A DNA stretch of 13,925 bases, taken from positions 1-13,925 of the forward strand of contig DATJAO010000059.1 of the NCBI GenBank assembly GCA_035516175.1. Direction: 5' to 3'. The notes under the pieces were generated by a model, which worked only from the letters and a program-made list of their open reading frames with translations, did not search any database and was not told the DNA's origin. Below are positions 5,440-12,310 of this stretch, piece by piece (the stretch's first letter is position 1; the number at the start of each line of letters is the position of its first letter). The stretch comes from DASPSR01 sp035516175 (GTDB taxonomy: Bacteria > Nitrospirota > UBA9217). The position numbers and the translations under genes were made by a program.

Positions 5440-6356
5440 TAGAACCCAAGAGTTACAAGTGGTTCATTGAGTACACAAGCCCCGAGGAGGGGCACCTTCA
5501 CGGCATCCGCATGATCCATTATGCCAGCCAGACCAAGTATCAGAGGATGGAGATTATGGACAGCGGAAGTTACGGCCGGTGCCTCGTTTTGGACGGCAAG
5601 ATGCAGTCGTCGCTCACCGACGAGTTCATCTACCATGAGGCACTGGTGCACCCTGCGCTTTTGACCCACCCCAACCCGAAGCGTGTCTTTATAGTCGGCG
5701 GCGGAGAGGGGGCCACACTGCGCGAGGTGCTTCGTCACAAGTCAGTCGAATACTGCATGATGGTGGACATCGACCAGGAAGTGGTCGAAAAGTCTAAGGA
5801 ACTCCTCCCGGAGTGGCACCAGGGCGCTTTTGATGACCCGAGAACCGATTTGCGGTACATGGACGCCCGCAAGTATCTGGAAGAGACCTCCGACAGCTAC
5901 GACGCAATCATTATTGACATTTCCGAGCCCGTCGAAGAAGGTCCAGCATACCTCCTCTTCACACGCGAGTTCTACGAGATAGTGAAGGAACGCCTGAGCG
6001 CGGACGGCACCATCTCCCTCCAGGCAGGAACCACGGCGCTGCACCAGCTGCTTAACTTCACGGCTGTGGACAAGACCTTGAATACCGTGTTTCCTGTTGT
6101 TGCGCCCTATGCTGTTTCCATTCCCTCTTTCGGCCTCCCCTGGGGCTTCACCCTGGCCTCAAAGAACCTCGATCCCAGGAAGTTTACCCCCCAGCATGTG
6201 GATGAGATGATAAAGAAACGGATCAAGGGCGAGAACCGGTACTATGATGGCATCACGAACCAGGGCATGTATATGCTGCCCAAACACATCCGAAAAGCCT
6301 TGGCAGAAGAGACCAAGATCATAGAAGACAATGCGCCCCTCTTCACCTATCATTAG
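5436..6356 (+). CDS. speE: Polyamine aminopropyltransferase, thermospermine-synthase-like
   Basis: This 306-residue Rossmann-fold enzyme would transfer the aminopropyl group of decarboxylated SAM to an amine. The N-terminal beta domain spans about residues 1-70 (Y66-H67-E68 motif), followed by the nucleotide-binding GGGEG (88-92) and D111 in VDIDQEVVE. The catalytic loop is D161-I-S-E164-P-V, followed by EEGPAYLLFTREFY. Classical spermidine synthases have GGGDG and D-[ST]-[ST]-D-P-x-G-P. GGGEG, DIDQEVV and the -EPVEEGPA-LF/YT-FY pattern are closer to ACL5/thermospermine synthases and Thermus-type enzymes. The second catalytic Asp is Glu here. The acceptor could be putrescine, agmatine or spermidine, and sequence alone cannot decide. 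It is coupled to speD by a 4-bp overlap. Confidence 0.92.
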   Translation: MIEPKSYKWFIEYTSPEEGHLHGIRMIHYASQTKYQRMEIMDSGSYGRCLVLDGKMQSSLTDEFIYHEALVHPALLTHPNPKRVFIVGGGEGATLREVLRHKSVEYCMMVDIDQEVVEKSKELLPEWHQGAFDDPRTDLRYMDARKYLEETSDSYDAIIIDISEPVEEGPAYLLFTREFYEIVKERLSADGTISLQAGTTALHQLLNFTAVDKTLNTVFPVVAPYAVSIPSFGLPWGFTLASKNLDPRKFTPQHVDEMIKKRIKGENRYYDGITNQGMYMLPKHIRKALAEETKIIEDNAPLFTYH

Positions 6357-6420
6357 CGGCTTTGTGGAAGTCCCTCCGCGGCTTTTTCCCACGCCGGCGC
6401 TGGTAGGATGATATAGAACA

Positions 6421-7905
6421 ATGAGTCAACCTCCTAACCGAATAGAGGACGAGCAGTTCCGCACCCCCCTGTTCGACGCGATGGTCAACCTTGCGGAAAG
6501 CCGCAAGGTGTCATTCCATACCCCCGGACATAAGAGCGGCAAAGGCATATCCACCCGGTTCCGCAAATTCGTGGGCCCGCGGATCTTCTCGATCGACCTC
6601 ACCACACTCGACGAGGTCGATTCGCTCCAAAACCCCACTGGCGTCATCAAGGAAGCGCAGGAGCTCGCCGCCAAGTCGGCAGGGGCGGACCGTTCCTATT
6701 TTCTGGTGAACGGAACGACCGTGGGCAACCACGCCATGGTGGCGTCCACGACCGGGCCCGGTGATAAGGTCTTGATAGCCAGAAACTGCCACCGGTCTGT
6801 GCTTACTGGCCTGATCATGAGCGGAGCCCAGCCGATCTTTTTTCAGCCAGCATTTGACCGAGATCTTAAGCTTACCCTGAACGTAACCTTCGACACAGTG
6901 AAACAGGCTATCGACGCCAATCCACGAACTCGGGCGCTCCTGATCACAAGCCCGAACTATTATGGACTTTGCGCCGACATCGAGCAGATCATCCCCTACG
7001 CTCATGAAAAGGGGCTCCTGGTGTTCGTGGACGAGGCACACGGCCCTCATCTCAAGTTCAATCCCAAGCTCCCCAAGTGCGCCCTCGAAGCTGGGGCCGA
7101 TCTCTGCGTACAGTCGACCCACAAGATCGTGGGCGGCATGACCCAGGCTTCCATGCTCCACGCGAAGGCCGGTAGGATCAACATCGACGATGTGACGAAC
7201 ACGCTCAAGCTCCTCCAGACCACTAGCCCGTCATACATCCTAATGGCGTCCCTGGACCTGGCCCGAATGCAGATGGCCACGGAAGGGAAAAAGCTCCTGA
7301 ACCGCACCATCAAGCTCGCTGAGGAGGCGCGCACGGAGATCAACAAGATCTCCGGCATCTCCTGTTTCGGCAAGGATCGGGCAAAACAGGTCGGCATGGC
7401 GGACATGGACGTGACCAAGCTCACCATCACGGTCTCGGACCTCGGGCTCTCGGGCTACCACGTTTCCCAGATGCTGAACATTCGCTTCGGCATCCAGGTG
7501 GAGATGGCAGATCCATTCCATGTGCTCGTGATTGTTTCAATCGGCGATCGGCATGACGACCTGATCCAACTGGTGGAAGCGCTCCGTGTGATCTCGATGG
7601 AGACCGGGCTTCAGGGAACGCTCCTGCCGCTGGACAAAGTCCATCCGCCGATGCTGCAGAACCGCTTTGTCATGACGCCGCGCGAGGCCTTCTATTCCGA
7701 CAGCGAACTTGTGAATGTAGATGATTCCGCCGGCAGGGTCTCCACAGAGATCGTGACCGTGTACCCGCCCGGCATCCCGCTCCTTGTCCCCGGAGAAGAG
7801 ATCTCTCGGGATGCCATCGATTACCTCTGGAACATGGCCGGCCTCGGCGCCATCATTGACGGTCTTAACGAGAACAACTCACTCGTCCGCGTGGCGAAGG
7901 CCTAG
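6421..7905 (+). CDS. PLP-dependent Arg/Lys/Orn decarboxylase (fold type I, short Bacillus SpeA type)
   Basis: This 494-residue enzyme opens with the family signature FHTPGHKSG (32-40), then D-L-T-T-L-D-E-V-D. The cofactor site includes H124, D204-E-A-H207 and the Schiff-base lysine K235 in STHKIVGGMTQ. The C-terminal domain (about 390-494) is also present. It lacks the N-terminal wing domain of the ~750-residue inducible E. coli decarboxylases and matches the ~490-residue Bacillus SpeA/YaaO form. The substrate is most likely arginine (giving agmatine) or ornithine/lysine; the sequence does not settle it. It lies 64 bp after speE on the same strand, with a weak AGGA at 6405-6408, and probably shares the operon, supplying the amine acceptor. 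Confidence 0.92.
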   Translation: MSQPPNRIEDEQFRTPLFDAMVNLAESRKVSFHTPGHKSGKGISTRFRKFVGPRIFSIDLTTLDEVDSLQNPTGVIKEAQELAAKSAGADRSYFLVNGTTVGNHAMVASTTGPGDKVLIARNCHRSVLTGLIMSGAQPIFFQPAFDRDLKLTLNVTFDTVKQAIDANPRTRALLITSPNYYGLCADIEQIIPYAHEKGLLVFVDEAHGPHLKFNPKLPKCALEAGADLCVQSTHKIVGGMTQASMLHAKAGRINIDDVTNTLKLLQTTSPSYILMASLDLARMQMATEGKKLLNRTIKLAEEARTEINKISGISCFGKDRAKQVGMADMDVTKLTITVSDLGLSGYHVSQMLNIRFGIQVEMADPFHVLVIVSIGDRHDDLIQLVEALRVISMETGLQGTLLPLDKVHPPMLQNRFVMTPREAFYSDSELVNVDDSAGRVSTEIVTVYPPGIPLLVPGEEISRDAIDYLWNMAGLGAIIDGLNENNSLVRVAKA

Positions 7906-8197
7906 ACCGAAATAAGATTGTCTTATGCTGTTATTTTCATCAGTTATGGCATTTTGAAAAATGTAAATTATCATCGATATTTAAGAGAACGTACCGACTA
8001 TTCCATTTATCCTTTCGCGCCGTAAAAACCCGTGTCAACAAAGCATTGCTTACCACAAGCCATACCACCCGAAGAGCGAGACTACGTGTTTTTTACGTGT
8101 TCAAACAATATGGGGAAAGTGACCGGAATCACAGATAAATAGATGGGTATCACATAAACTTATGCTTAAGTTATCTGCGGATTTATAGGAGGTCACT
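7906..8197. other. AT-rich control region upstream of the repeat protein
   Basis: No gene. Visible elements are a small ATAAGA/TCTTAT hairpin just after the decarboxylase stop (7912-7926, no U-run), an 8-bp direct repeat TACGTGTT at 8083-8090 and 8094-8101 (11 bp apart, about one helical turn), a CRP/FNR-family-like site at 8118-8133, and an inverted repeat AACTTA-tgct-TAAGTT at 8157-8172. Composition is clearly more AT-rich than the polyamine operon. Confidence 0.45.
8118..8133. promoter_or_regulatory. CRP-family-like operator
   Basis: AGTGA-CCGGAA-TCACA matches TGTGA-N6-TCACA at 9 of 10 positions. If transcription starts near 8167 from the weak -10 TAAACT (8155-8160), the site centre is about 41.5 bp upstream, the position of a class II activator site. 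Both the factor and the start are inferred. Confidence 0.35.
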
Positions 8198-8695
8198 ATG
8201 GTGAGGCACATAAATATTCCTCAGGATCCTGAATTTTATCTCATTTCAGCAGTTCTCCTGGTATTCCTATCCTTTTTTTTAAGGTTAGAGATCCTGATAT
8301 TTTCATTACCATTACCAACGGGAATAATCTCTTCTTCAGCCACTACTCCAAAGGCAGAATCAGCCATTCCATTAAAGGCCGAATTATCCGTTACGACAAA
8401 GAGAGCATTAGTGGCTCCAAAAAAAATAAAATCAGCCAATGCACAAGCGGTAGAATCAGCCGGTGCATCAAGAGTTGAAGCAGCCACTGCACCGACAGCA
8501 AGATTGGCCACTCCACCAATGTCCGGATCGACAATTACGCCATCAACAGGATCAGCCACTCCACCGGCGTCCGGATCGACAACCACGCCATCAACAGGAT
8601 CAGCCACTCTTCCCGAGTCCGGATCGACAATTACGCCATCAGCAGGATCAGCCGCTCCACCGGCGTTGGAATCAGCCATGACCCCAACACATTAA
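8198..8695 (+). CDS. Membrane-anchored protein with 8-residue Ser/Ala/Thr/Pro repeats
   Basis: This 165-residue protein has no recognised family. The start has a strong SD (AGGAGGT, 8187-8193, 4 nt before ATG). Residues 1-12 are polar, 13-40 form one hydrophobic segment (signal anchor or uncleaved signal), and 47-165 are low-complexity. That part divides without gaps into 15 octads, for example SATTPKAE, SAIPLKAE, SANAQAVE, STITPSTG, SATPPASG and STTTPSTG; the last is one residue short. Early octads are diverged and charged, and later ones nearly identical in 16-residue pairs. The tail is likely disordered, possibly periplasmic or surface-exposed. Both other plus frames and one minus frame are also open across the repeat, as expected for a repeat divisible by 3. 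Only this frame has an SD and a plausible membrane segment. Confidence 0.65.
   Translation: MVRHINIPQDPEFYLISAVLLVFLSFFLRLEILIFSLPLPTGIISSSATTPKAESAIPLKAELSVTTKRALVAPKKIKSANAQAVESAGASRVEAATAPTARLATPPMSGSTITPSTGSATPPASGSTTTPSTGSATLPESGSTITPSAGSAAPPALESAMTPTH
8507..8683 (+). repeat. 48-bp (2 x 24-bp) coding tandem repeat
   Basis: Three nearly identical 48-bp units lie at 8507-8554, 8555-8602 and 8603-8650, plus a partial fourth. Each starts GCCACTCC/GCCACTCT and ends AACAGGATCA or GCAGGATCA. Each unit is two 24-bp sub-repeats. Older, more diverged 24-bp units extend upstream to about 8336. Confidence 0.75.
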
Positions 8696-9018
8696 TATCT
8701 TTGCCAACCCCTCAACTTTTTTTTCAAAATACATTATCGCAGGAAGACCGAAGGAGACGTTAACGTTGATTAACGAATGGGTTCAAGGAGCGTAATTCTC
8801 AAGAATCTTTATGGCATCAATTGACATGTGAATGGTGACAAAAGCTTCCTAATGATGTAACGTGTTGCGACTTCTGTCGTACAAAATTGTAACCCATGTC
8901 GGCAAAGACGATCACGAAAGCCTTAGCACACACTTTTTTTGATTAAATATGCTATTATAAAACTGTCAATATAATGATGACGGATTCAGCAAGTACGATG
9001 GGGTTCACTTTTACCGAT
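8696..9018. other. AT-rich intergenic region
   Basis: No gene found. A T-run at about 8717-8724 lacks a preceding hairpin. A small inverted repeat CGTTAA-N6-TTAACG lies at 8758-8775. TATAAT at 8970-8975 may be the -10 of the downstream CBM48 gene, but no good -35 stands at the right distance. Confidence 0.35.
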
Positions 9019-9032
9019 AGGAGGTAATTGAT

Positions 9033-9359
9033 ATGGCAGCGTTAGAGGTCGTTAAGAAGATGAGAGAGTCTATGAGCAGGCCACGACAAATGACTGGTGC
9101 CACACAAGAAGTAGAGTTTACATTCCACGCGCCGGAAGCCAAGAAAGTCTGTATTGCGGGAAAATTCAATGCTTGGAATACCAGCTCAATGCCCATGAAA
9201 AAAGGCAAGGACGGCGTTTGGAGAATCAAGCTCAATTTGTCGCCAGGGAAATACGAGTACAAGTATCTCGTCGATGGGGCGTGGGCATCCGACTTGTCAT
9301 GCTCTGAATTGGTACCCAATTCATTTGGCACCGAGAATTGCGTAATTTCCGTTCATTGA
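9033..9359 (+). CDS. Small stand-alone CBM48 / AMPK-beta-like glycogen-binding domain protein
   Basis: This 108-residue protein has a basic helical N-terminus (1-24), then a single early-set/CBM48 beta-sandwich (about 26-108): VEFTFHAP, FNAWN, DGVWRIKLNLSPGKYEYKYLVDGAW. The four sugar-contacting positions of the AMPK beta carbohydrate-binding module appear kept: W48 (FNAW), K77 (YEYK), W84 (DGAW) and N102 (GTEN). It should bind alpha-glucans such as glycogen but has no catalytic domain. No signal peptide is visible, so it is probably cytoplasmic. SD AGGAGGT at 9019-9025 lies 7 nt from the ATG. No glycogen-metabolism gene is adjacent. A role as glycogen tether or adaptor is inference. Confidence 0.88.
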   Translation: MAALEVVKKMRESMSRPRQMTGATQEVEFTFHAPEAKKVCIAGKFNAWNTSSMPMKKGKDGVWRIKLNLSPGKYEYKYLVDGAWASDLSCSELVPNSFGTENCVISVH

Positions 9360-9500
9360 CGGATTCTTATGCTGCTCCTGCTTTCGTAGGCGCAAAGGGT
9401 TCGTGGAGTTTGTTGATAGATAAGTCAGGCTTTGTGATCGGATTGACTATCGGGAAAATCATGGTATCAGGTCTTTAATGATTACCTATGCAGAAATTGA
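9360..9500. other. Intergenic region after the CBM48 gene
   Basis: No gene, clear terminator or strong repeat seen. Only short, frequently interrupted frames are present. It leads into the PilZ-like remnant at 9501. Confidence 0.3.
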
Positions 9501-9710
9501 AGGTTTCTATTTAACCCGCTTATTGTACTGAATATCGACTTCACAGACGAGGCCGGGGTGGCCGATGATATCTCTCGTTCTGTGACAAAAGATCTTTCCC
9601 CTGATCATTTCTTATGGGATTCATCAAGCGCTACATCACTGGGTCCAGGGTATGACTGTCGACTGCGCATCTCTCCTGATGTATTTCATGGAACACATAC
9701 TTTCGGTTAA
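9501..9710 (+). pseudogene. Possible decayed PilZ-like domain fragment
   Basis: A 69-codon open stretch ends at TAA 9708-9710 and has no ATG; GTG in the context EAG-V-ADD is the only common start. The peptide LNIDFTDEAG, then TKDLSPDHFLWDSSSATSLG, then PGYDCRLRISPD follows the order of a PilZ domain: a beta strand, a [TN]-x-[DN]-[IL]-S-x-x-G-like turn, an F-x-x-x-x strand, then L-x-P-G-x-x-x-x-L-x-I-x-P-D. The turn Gly is replaced by Asp-His, the N-terminal R-x3-R is absent and the C-terminal strands are missing. It could be a pseudogene or chance similarity. Confidence 0.3.
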
Positions 9711-9719
9711 AAAGAGTTC

Positions 9720-9748
9720 TTGTCAATGATCTTTGAATGGTTTATAGT
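9720..9748 (+). promoter_or_regulatory. Promoter of the HU gene
   Basis: TTGTCA (9720-9725), 17-nt spacer and TATAGT (9743-9748). Transcription should start near 9755, about 36 nt before the ATG. Confidence 0.55.
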
Positions 9749-9790
9749 TGTTGCACGGCAATACCATTCTAATTTACGGGAGGGGAATAC

Positions 9791-10078
9791 ATGGCAAAGG
9801 CAATGACGAAATCGCAGTTGGTAGCGAAGCTCGCAGAGAAAGCATCACTTACAAAGAAGGCGGCCGGTGAAATATTGGATTTCATCGCAGAGGTAGCCTA
9901 TAAAGAAGCAAAGAACACATTCACGTTACCTGGACTCGGCAAACTCGTACTTGTACAGCGCAAAGCCCGCATAGGCAGAAACCCTGCAACAGGCGAAACC
10001 ATCAAGATAAAGGCAAAGAAAGTTGTCAAGTTTCGGGTTGCCAAAGCCGCTAAAGATGCAATCCTTGGCTCAAAATAA
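9791..10078 (+). CDS. HU/IHF-family nucleoid DNA-binding protein
   Basis: This 95-residue, lysine-rich protein binds and bends DNA as a dimer in the nucleoid. The helical dimerisation half (about 5-42) starts MTKSQLVAKLAEKASLTKKAA. The LPGLGKLVL strand and the beta-arm RKARIGRNPATGETIKI follow, with the intercalating proline P65 in RNPATG; the end is KVVKFRVAKAAKDAIL. The L-G-[KR]-[LF] and R-N-P-x-T-G signatures are intact, and the length equals that of HU. It reads as HU-like rather than clear IHF alpha or beta, and I cannot assign hupA versus hupB. SD GGGAGGGG at 9778-9785 precedes ATG 9791. The gene is monocistronic, with its own promoter and terminator. Confidence 0.93.
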   Translation: MAKAMTKSQLVAKLAEKASLTKKAAGEILDFIAEVAYKEAKNTFTLPGLGKLVLVQRKARIGRNPATGETIKIKAKKVVKFRVAKAAKDAILGSK

Positions 10079-10097
10079 TCATCCCGCACAAAAAACC

Positions 10098-10129
10098 AAG
10101 CCCACTTCTAACACGAGTGGGCTTTTTTT
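10098..10129 (+). terminator. Intrinsic terminator of the HU gene
   Basis: AAGCCCACT (10098-10106) pairs perfectly with AGTGGGCTT (10116-10124) around a 9-nt loop, followed by a run of T to 10129. It lies 20 nt after the HU stop. Confidence 0.9.
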
Positions 10130-10214
10130 ATCTTGGGAATGTCTTGAATGAACGGTAAGAGCGGTTCAGGGGAATAAAAGCTGGGGTATGAAGCTTAAAG
10201 GGAACGGGGAAAGA

Positions 10215-10247
10215 GAAAAAAACAGGCCCTGAATTATCAGGGCCTGT
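10215..10247 (-). terminator. Intrinsic terminator of the cold-shock gene
   Basis: An 11-bp perfect stem, ACAGGCCCTGA (10222-10232) with TCAGGGCCTGT (10237-10247), encloses a 4-nt loop. On the minus strand it is followed by a U-run (A 10216-10222 on the plus strand). It lies 22 nt past the csp stop. Confidence 0.92.
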
Positions 10248-10268
10248 CTCAAAGGTATGAGCGTTAGC

Positions 10269-10469
10269 TTAGAGCTTTACAACATTGGCTGCCTTGGGGC
10301 CCTTGGGTGAGTCGACAACGTCGAACTGCACTTGCTGGCCTTCAGCCAACGACTTAAAGCCGCTGTCCTGAATGTCGCCGAAATGAACGAACACATCGCC
10401 GCCTTTTTCACGGGTAATGAATCCAAAACCCTTGGAATCATTGAACCACTTTACGGTACCTGTCTCCAT
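10269..10469 (-). CDS. Cold-shock protein, CspA family
   Basis: This 66-residue single cold-shock domain is a small RNA/ssDNA-binding OB-fold protein that melts RNA secondary structure. METGTVKWFN starts the domain. RNP1 is KGFGFI (residues 13-18) and RNP2 is VFVHF (26-30); the C-terminal strands include EGQQVQFDV and GPKAANV. The length is that of a free-standing Csp. SD AAGGAGGT (10478-10485) lies 8 nt before the ATG. A leader of about 100 nt contains a terminator-like hairpin upstream of the SD. The paralog (CspA, CspC and so on) cannot be told from the sequence. Confidence 0.96.
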   Translation of the reverse strand: METGTVKWFNDSKGFGFITREKGGDVFVHFGDIQDSGFKSLAEGQQVQFDVVDSPKGPKAANVVKL

Positions 10470-10513
10470 GATGAGCTACCTCCTTCTTGTGAATTGAAGC
10501 GACGGAAAAGGAC

Positions 10514-10547
10514 AAAAAAATGCCGCAAAGTCGAACTGTCTTTGCGG
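10514..10547 (-). promoter_or_regulatory. Terminator-like hairpin in the csp 5' leader (possible attenuator)
   Basis: On the minus strand CCGCAAAG (10547-10540), a 9-nt loop, CTTTGCGG (10530-10523), CA, then seven T (10520-10514). This has the full form of an intrinsic terminator, but it stands between the candidate csp promoter and the csp SD. There is no credible upstream minus-strand gene for it to terminate. Confidence 0.6.
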
Positions 10548-10582
10548 TTTCCCTACAAGTACATCCGGAACTTCTAAGCGAT

Positions 10583-10611
10583 ATATTCCCATATCCACAC
10601 CAGGAAGTCAA
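10583..10611 (-). promoter_or_regulatory. Candidate csp promoter
   Basis: On the minus strand TTGACT (10611-10606), a 17-nt spacer and GAATAT (10588-10583), with TATATC just downstream as another -10. The -35 is good, the -10 only fair. Confidence 0.4.
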
Positions 10612-10907
10612 GAGGTATTATTTCTTATTTTTCCATGTTCTCCGTGAAAAAAACTGATAGTACCAGCCGCATAAAGAAAGCATGAATTTTTTTCCGCTAA
10701 GGCGCCATGGCCTAGATAATAAACCGGACACCTGAGAGAAAAACATTTGGAAAATCAATGAATCATTTTTTGTGTTTAATACTTGAAACATTTGTGTCCT
10801 TCGCACCAACGGCCTAAGCGTGCTTACTTGGCTTTATTTTGCCTCTTACAGCCTGTACCTGAGAACCCTCTTTTCCGACGATACCGCTTTTTGAACTTAG
10901 CCTTTTG
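10612..10907. other. Intergenic region between the csp and CNT genes
   Basis: No gene seen. A 63-codon minus-strand frame at 10618-10809 has no SD and a composition unlike the neighbours. No strong hairpins were noticed. Confidence 0.4.
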
Positions 10908-10909
10908 AA

Positions 10910-10938
10910 TTGAAAATTATTCTTTGGCATGGCATAAT
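10910..10938 (+). promoter_or_regulatory. Promoter of the nucleoside transporter gene
   Basis: TTGAAA (10910-10915), 17-nt spacer and CATAAT (10933-10938) with a TG upstream as extended -10. The start would be near 10945. Confidence 0.5.
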
Positions 10939-10979
10939 CTCAAAAAAGTAGGAGATTAATAGAATTAAAGGAGCACTTC

Positions 10980-12221
10980 ATGTTTTTTCAAGCTTTGCTC
11001 GGTCTCTTGGTATTCACGGGAGTCGCCTGGCTCATCAGCGATAACAGAAAAGGCGTCAGGCGCACCACGGTGCTGACTGGCGTAGTGATCCAGCTCTGCA
11101 TTGCCGGCATACTCCTTTATGTCCCGATCTTCAAGAAGCTCTTCCTTCTTCTCAATAATGTCGTGCTGGCGCTTGAATCAGCGACAAAGGCTGGCACATC
11201 CTTCGTGTTCGGATATATAGGGGGCGGCACTCCACCCTTCCTGCTCCAGGACCCGGGCGCTAACTTTATCCTGGCGTTCCAGGCATTACCACTCGTGCTC
11301 GTGATCGGCGCACTCTCTGCGCTCCTCTTTTATTGGAAAATTCTGCCCTACATCGTGAAGGGCTTCTCCTACATCCTCCAGAAGACCATGAATATAGGGG
11401 GGGCACTCGGACTCGGCGCTTCGACGACGATCTTCCTCGGCATGGTGGAGGCCCCCTTGGTCATCAAGCCATATCTCCAGACCATGACGCGAAGCGAACT
11501 TTTCTCGCTCATGACCGTGGGCATGGCCTGCATTGCTGGGACGGTGATGATCCTGTACGCCACTATCCTAAAGGGAGTAATCTCCGATCCGCTCGGCCAC
11601 ATTCTCGTTGCGTCCTTTATTCATGTTGCCGCTGCAATCACGATCGCGCGGATAATGGTCCCCGAGACGGGTGAGGAAACGTCGGGAAGCTTCATGCCCC
11701 AGCGCAATTCTAACAGTTCCATGGACGCCGTCGTCAAAGGGACCATGGACGGCCTACACCTCCTCCTGAACATCATCGCCATGCTCGTCGTCATGGTCGC
11801 TCTTGTGCATCTTGCGAACTTGCTGATTGGTCTTCTCCCCAATGTCGGGGGTCAGCCTCTTACGCTCCAGCGCATTCTCGGCTTCGTTATGGCGCCCGTG
11901 GTATGGCTCTTCGGCATTCCCTGGGCCGAAGCGCAAACCGCCGGGTATCTCATGGGCACGAAGACAGTCCTGAACGAGCTGCTTGCATTCCTCGAAATGG
12001 CCAAGCTCCCGGCGGACGCGCTCGACCCACGCAGCCGGCTGATTATGACCTATGCTCTTTCCAGCTTCGCCAACTTCGGCAGCCTCGGCATCCTTATTGG
12101 CGGTTTGGGGAGTTTGGCGCCGGAGCGACGGGACGAGGTCGTGAGTCTTGGCATGAAAGCGCTTGTTGCTGGTACCCTCGCTACGTGCATGACGGGCGCG
12201 GTGATTGGAATATTTACCTAA
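10980..12221 (+). CDS. Concentrative nucleoside transporter, CNT/NupC family
   Basis: This 413-residue polytopic inner-membrane protein would import nucleosides with H+ or Na+. It has the CNT N-terminal helices, the gate-like core, and the signature GTKTVLNELLAFL (326-338). By alignment from memory with the Vibrio cholerae CNT, the ribose ligands are kept: E333 (NE motif), N365 and S368 (SSFANFGS). The base-contacting hairpin reads G154-M-V-E157-A-P instead of the usual G-Q-[ST]-E-x-P. This suggests a CNT subfamily with a different base preference. SD AAAGGAG (10967-10973) lies 6 nt before ATG 10980. Length is typical of bacterial CNTs. No nucleoside-catabolism gene is adjacent. Confidence 0.92.
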   Translation: MFFQALLGLLVFTGVAWLISDNRKGVRRTTVLTGVVIQLCIAGILLYVPIFKKLFLLLNNVVLALESATKAGTSFVFGYIGGGTPPFLLQDPGANFILAFQALPLVLVIGALSALLFYWKILPYIVKGFSYILQKTMNIGGALGLGASTTIFLGMVEAPLVIKPYLQTMTRSELFSLMTVGMACIAGTVMILYATILKGVISDPLGHILVASFIHVAAAITIARIMVPETGEETSGSFMPQRNSNSSMDAVVKGTMDGLHLLLNIIAMLVVMVALVHLANLLIGLLPNVGGQPLTLQRILGFVMAPVVWLFGIPWAEAQTAGYLMGTKTVLNELLAFLEMAKLPADALDPRSRLIMTYALSSFANFGSLGILIGGLGSLAPERRDEVVSLGMKALVAGTLATCMTGAVIGIFT

Positions 12222-12310
12222 TCGGGACGAGGCAGTGACAATTAATGAACCGTGATGGCCTTAGAAATTAACCGGCCACCGGAAGGACCCCGCCCTGAGG
12301 TCGCGAAGGT

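Noticed and set aside
8236..8679. Minus-strand frame with Asp-rich VDP/DPDG repeats across the repeat gene
   Set aside because: It is the mirror of the in-frame plus-strand 24-bp repeat, lacks an SD, and its start lies in the repeat. The plus frame has AGGAGGT and a TM segment.
8507..8683. Regular repeats as a possible CRISPR array
   Set aside because: Units are contiguous with no unique spacers, and the period is a multiple of 3 inside a coding frame.
8701..8726. Terminator after the repeat gene
   Set aside because: There is a T-run but no stem in front of it.
10618..10809. 63-codon minus-strand frame upstream of csp
   Set aside because: No SD, no recognisable features, and composition unlike real genes here.
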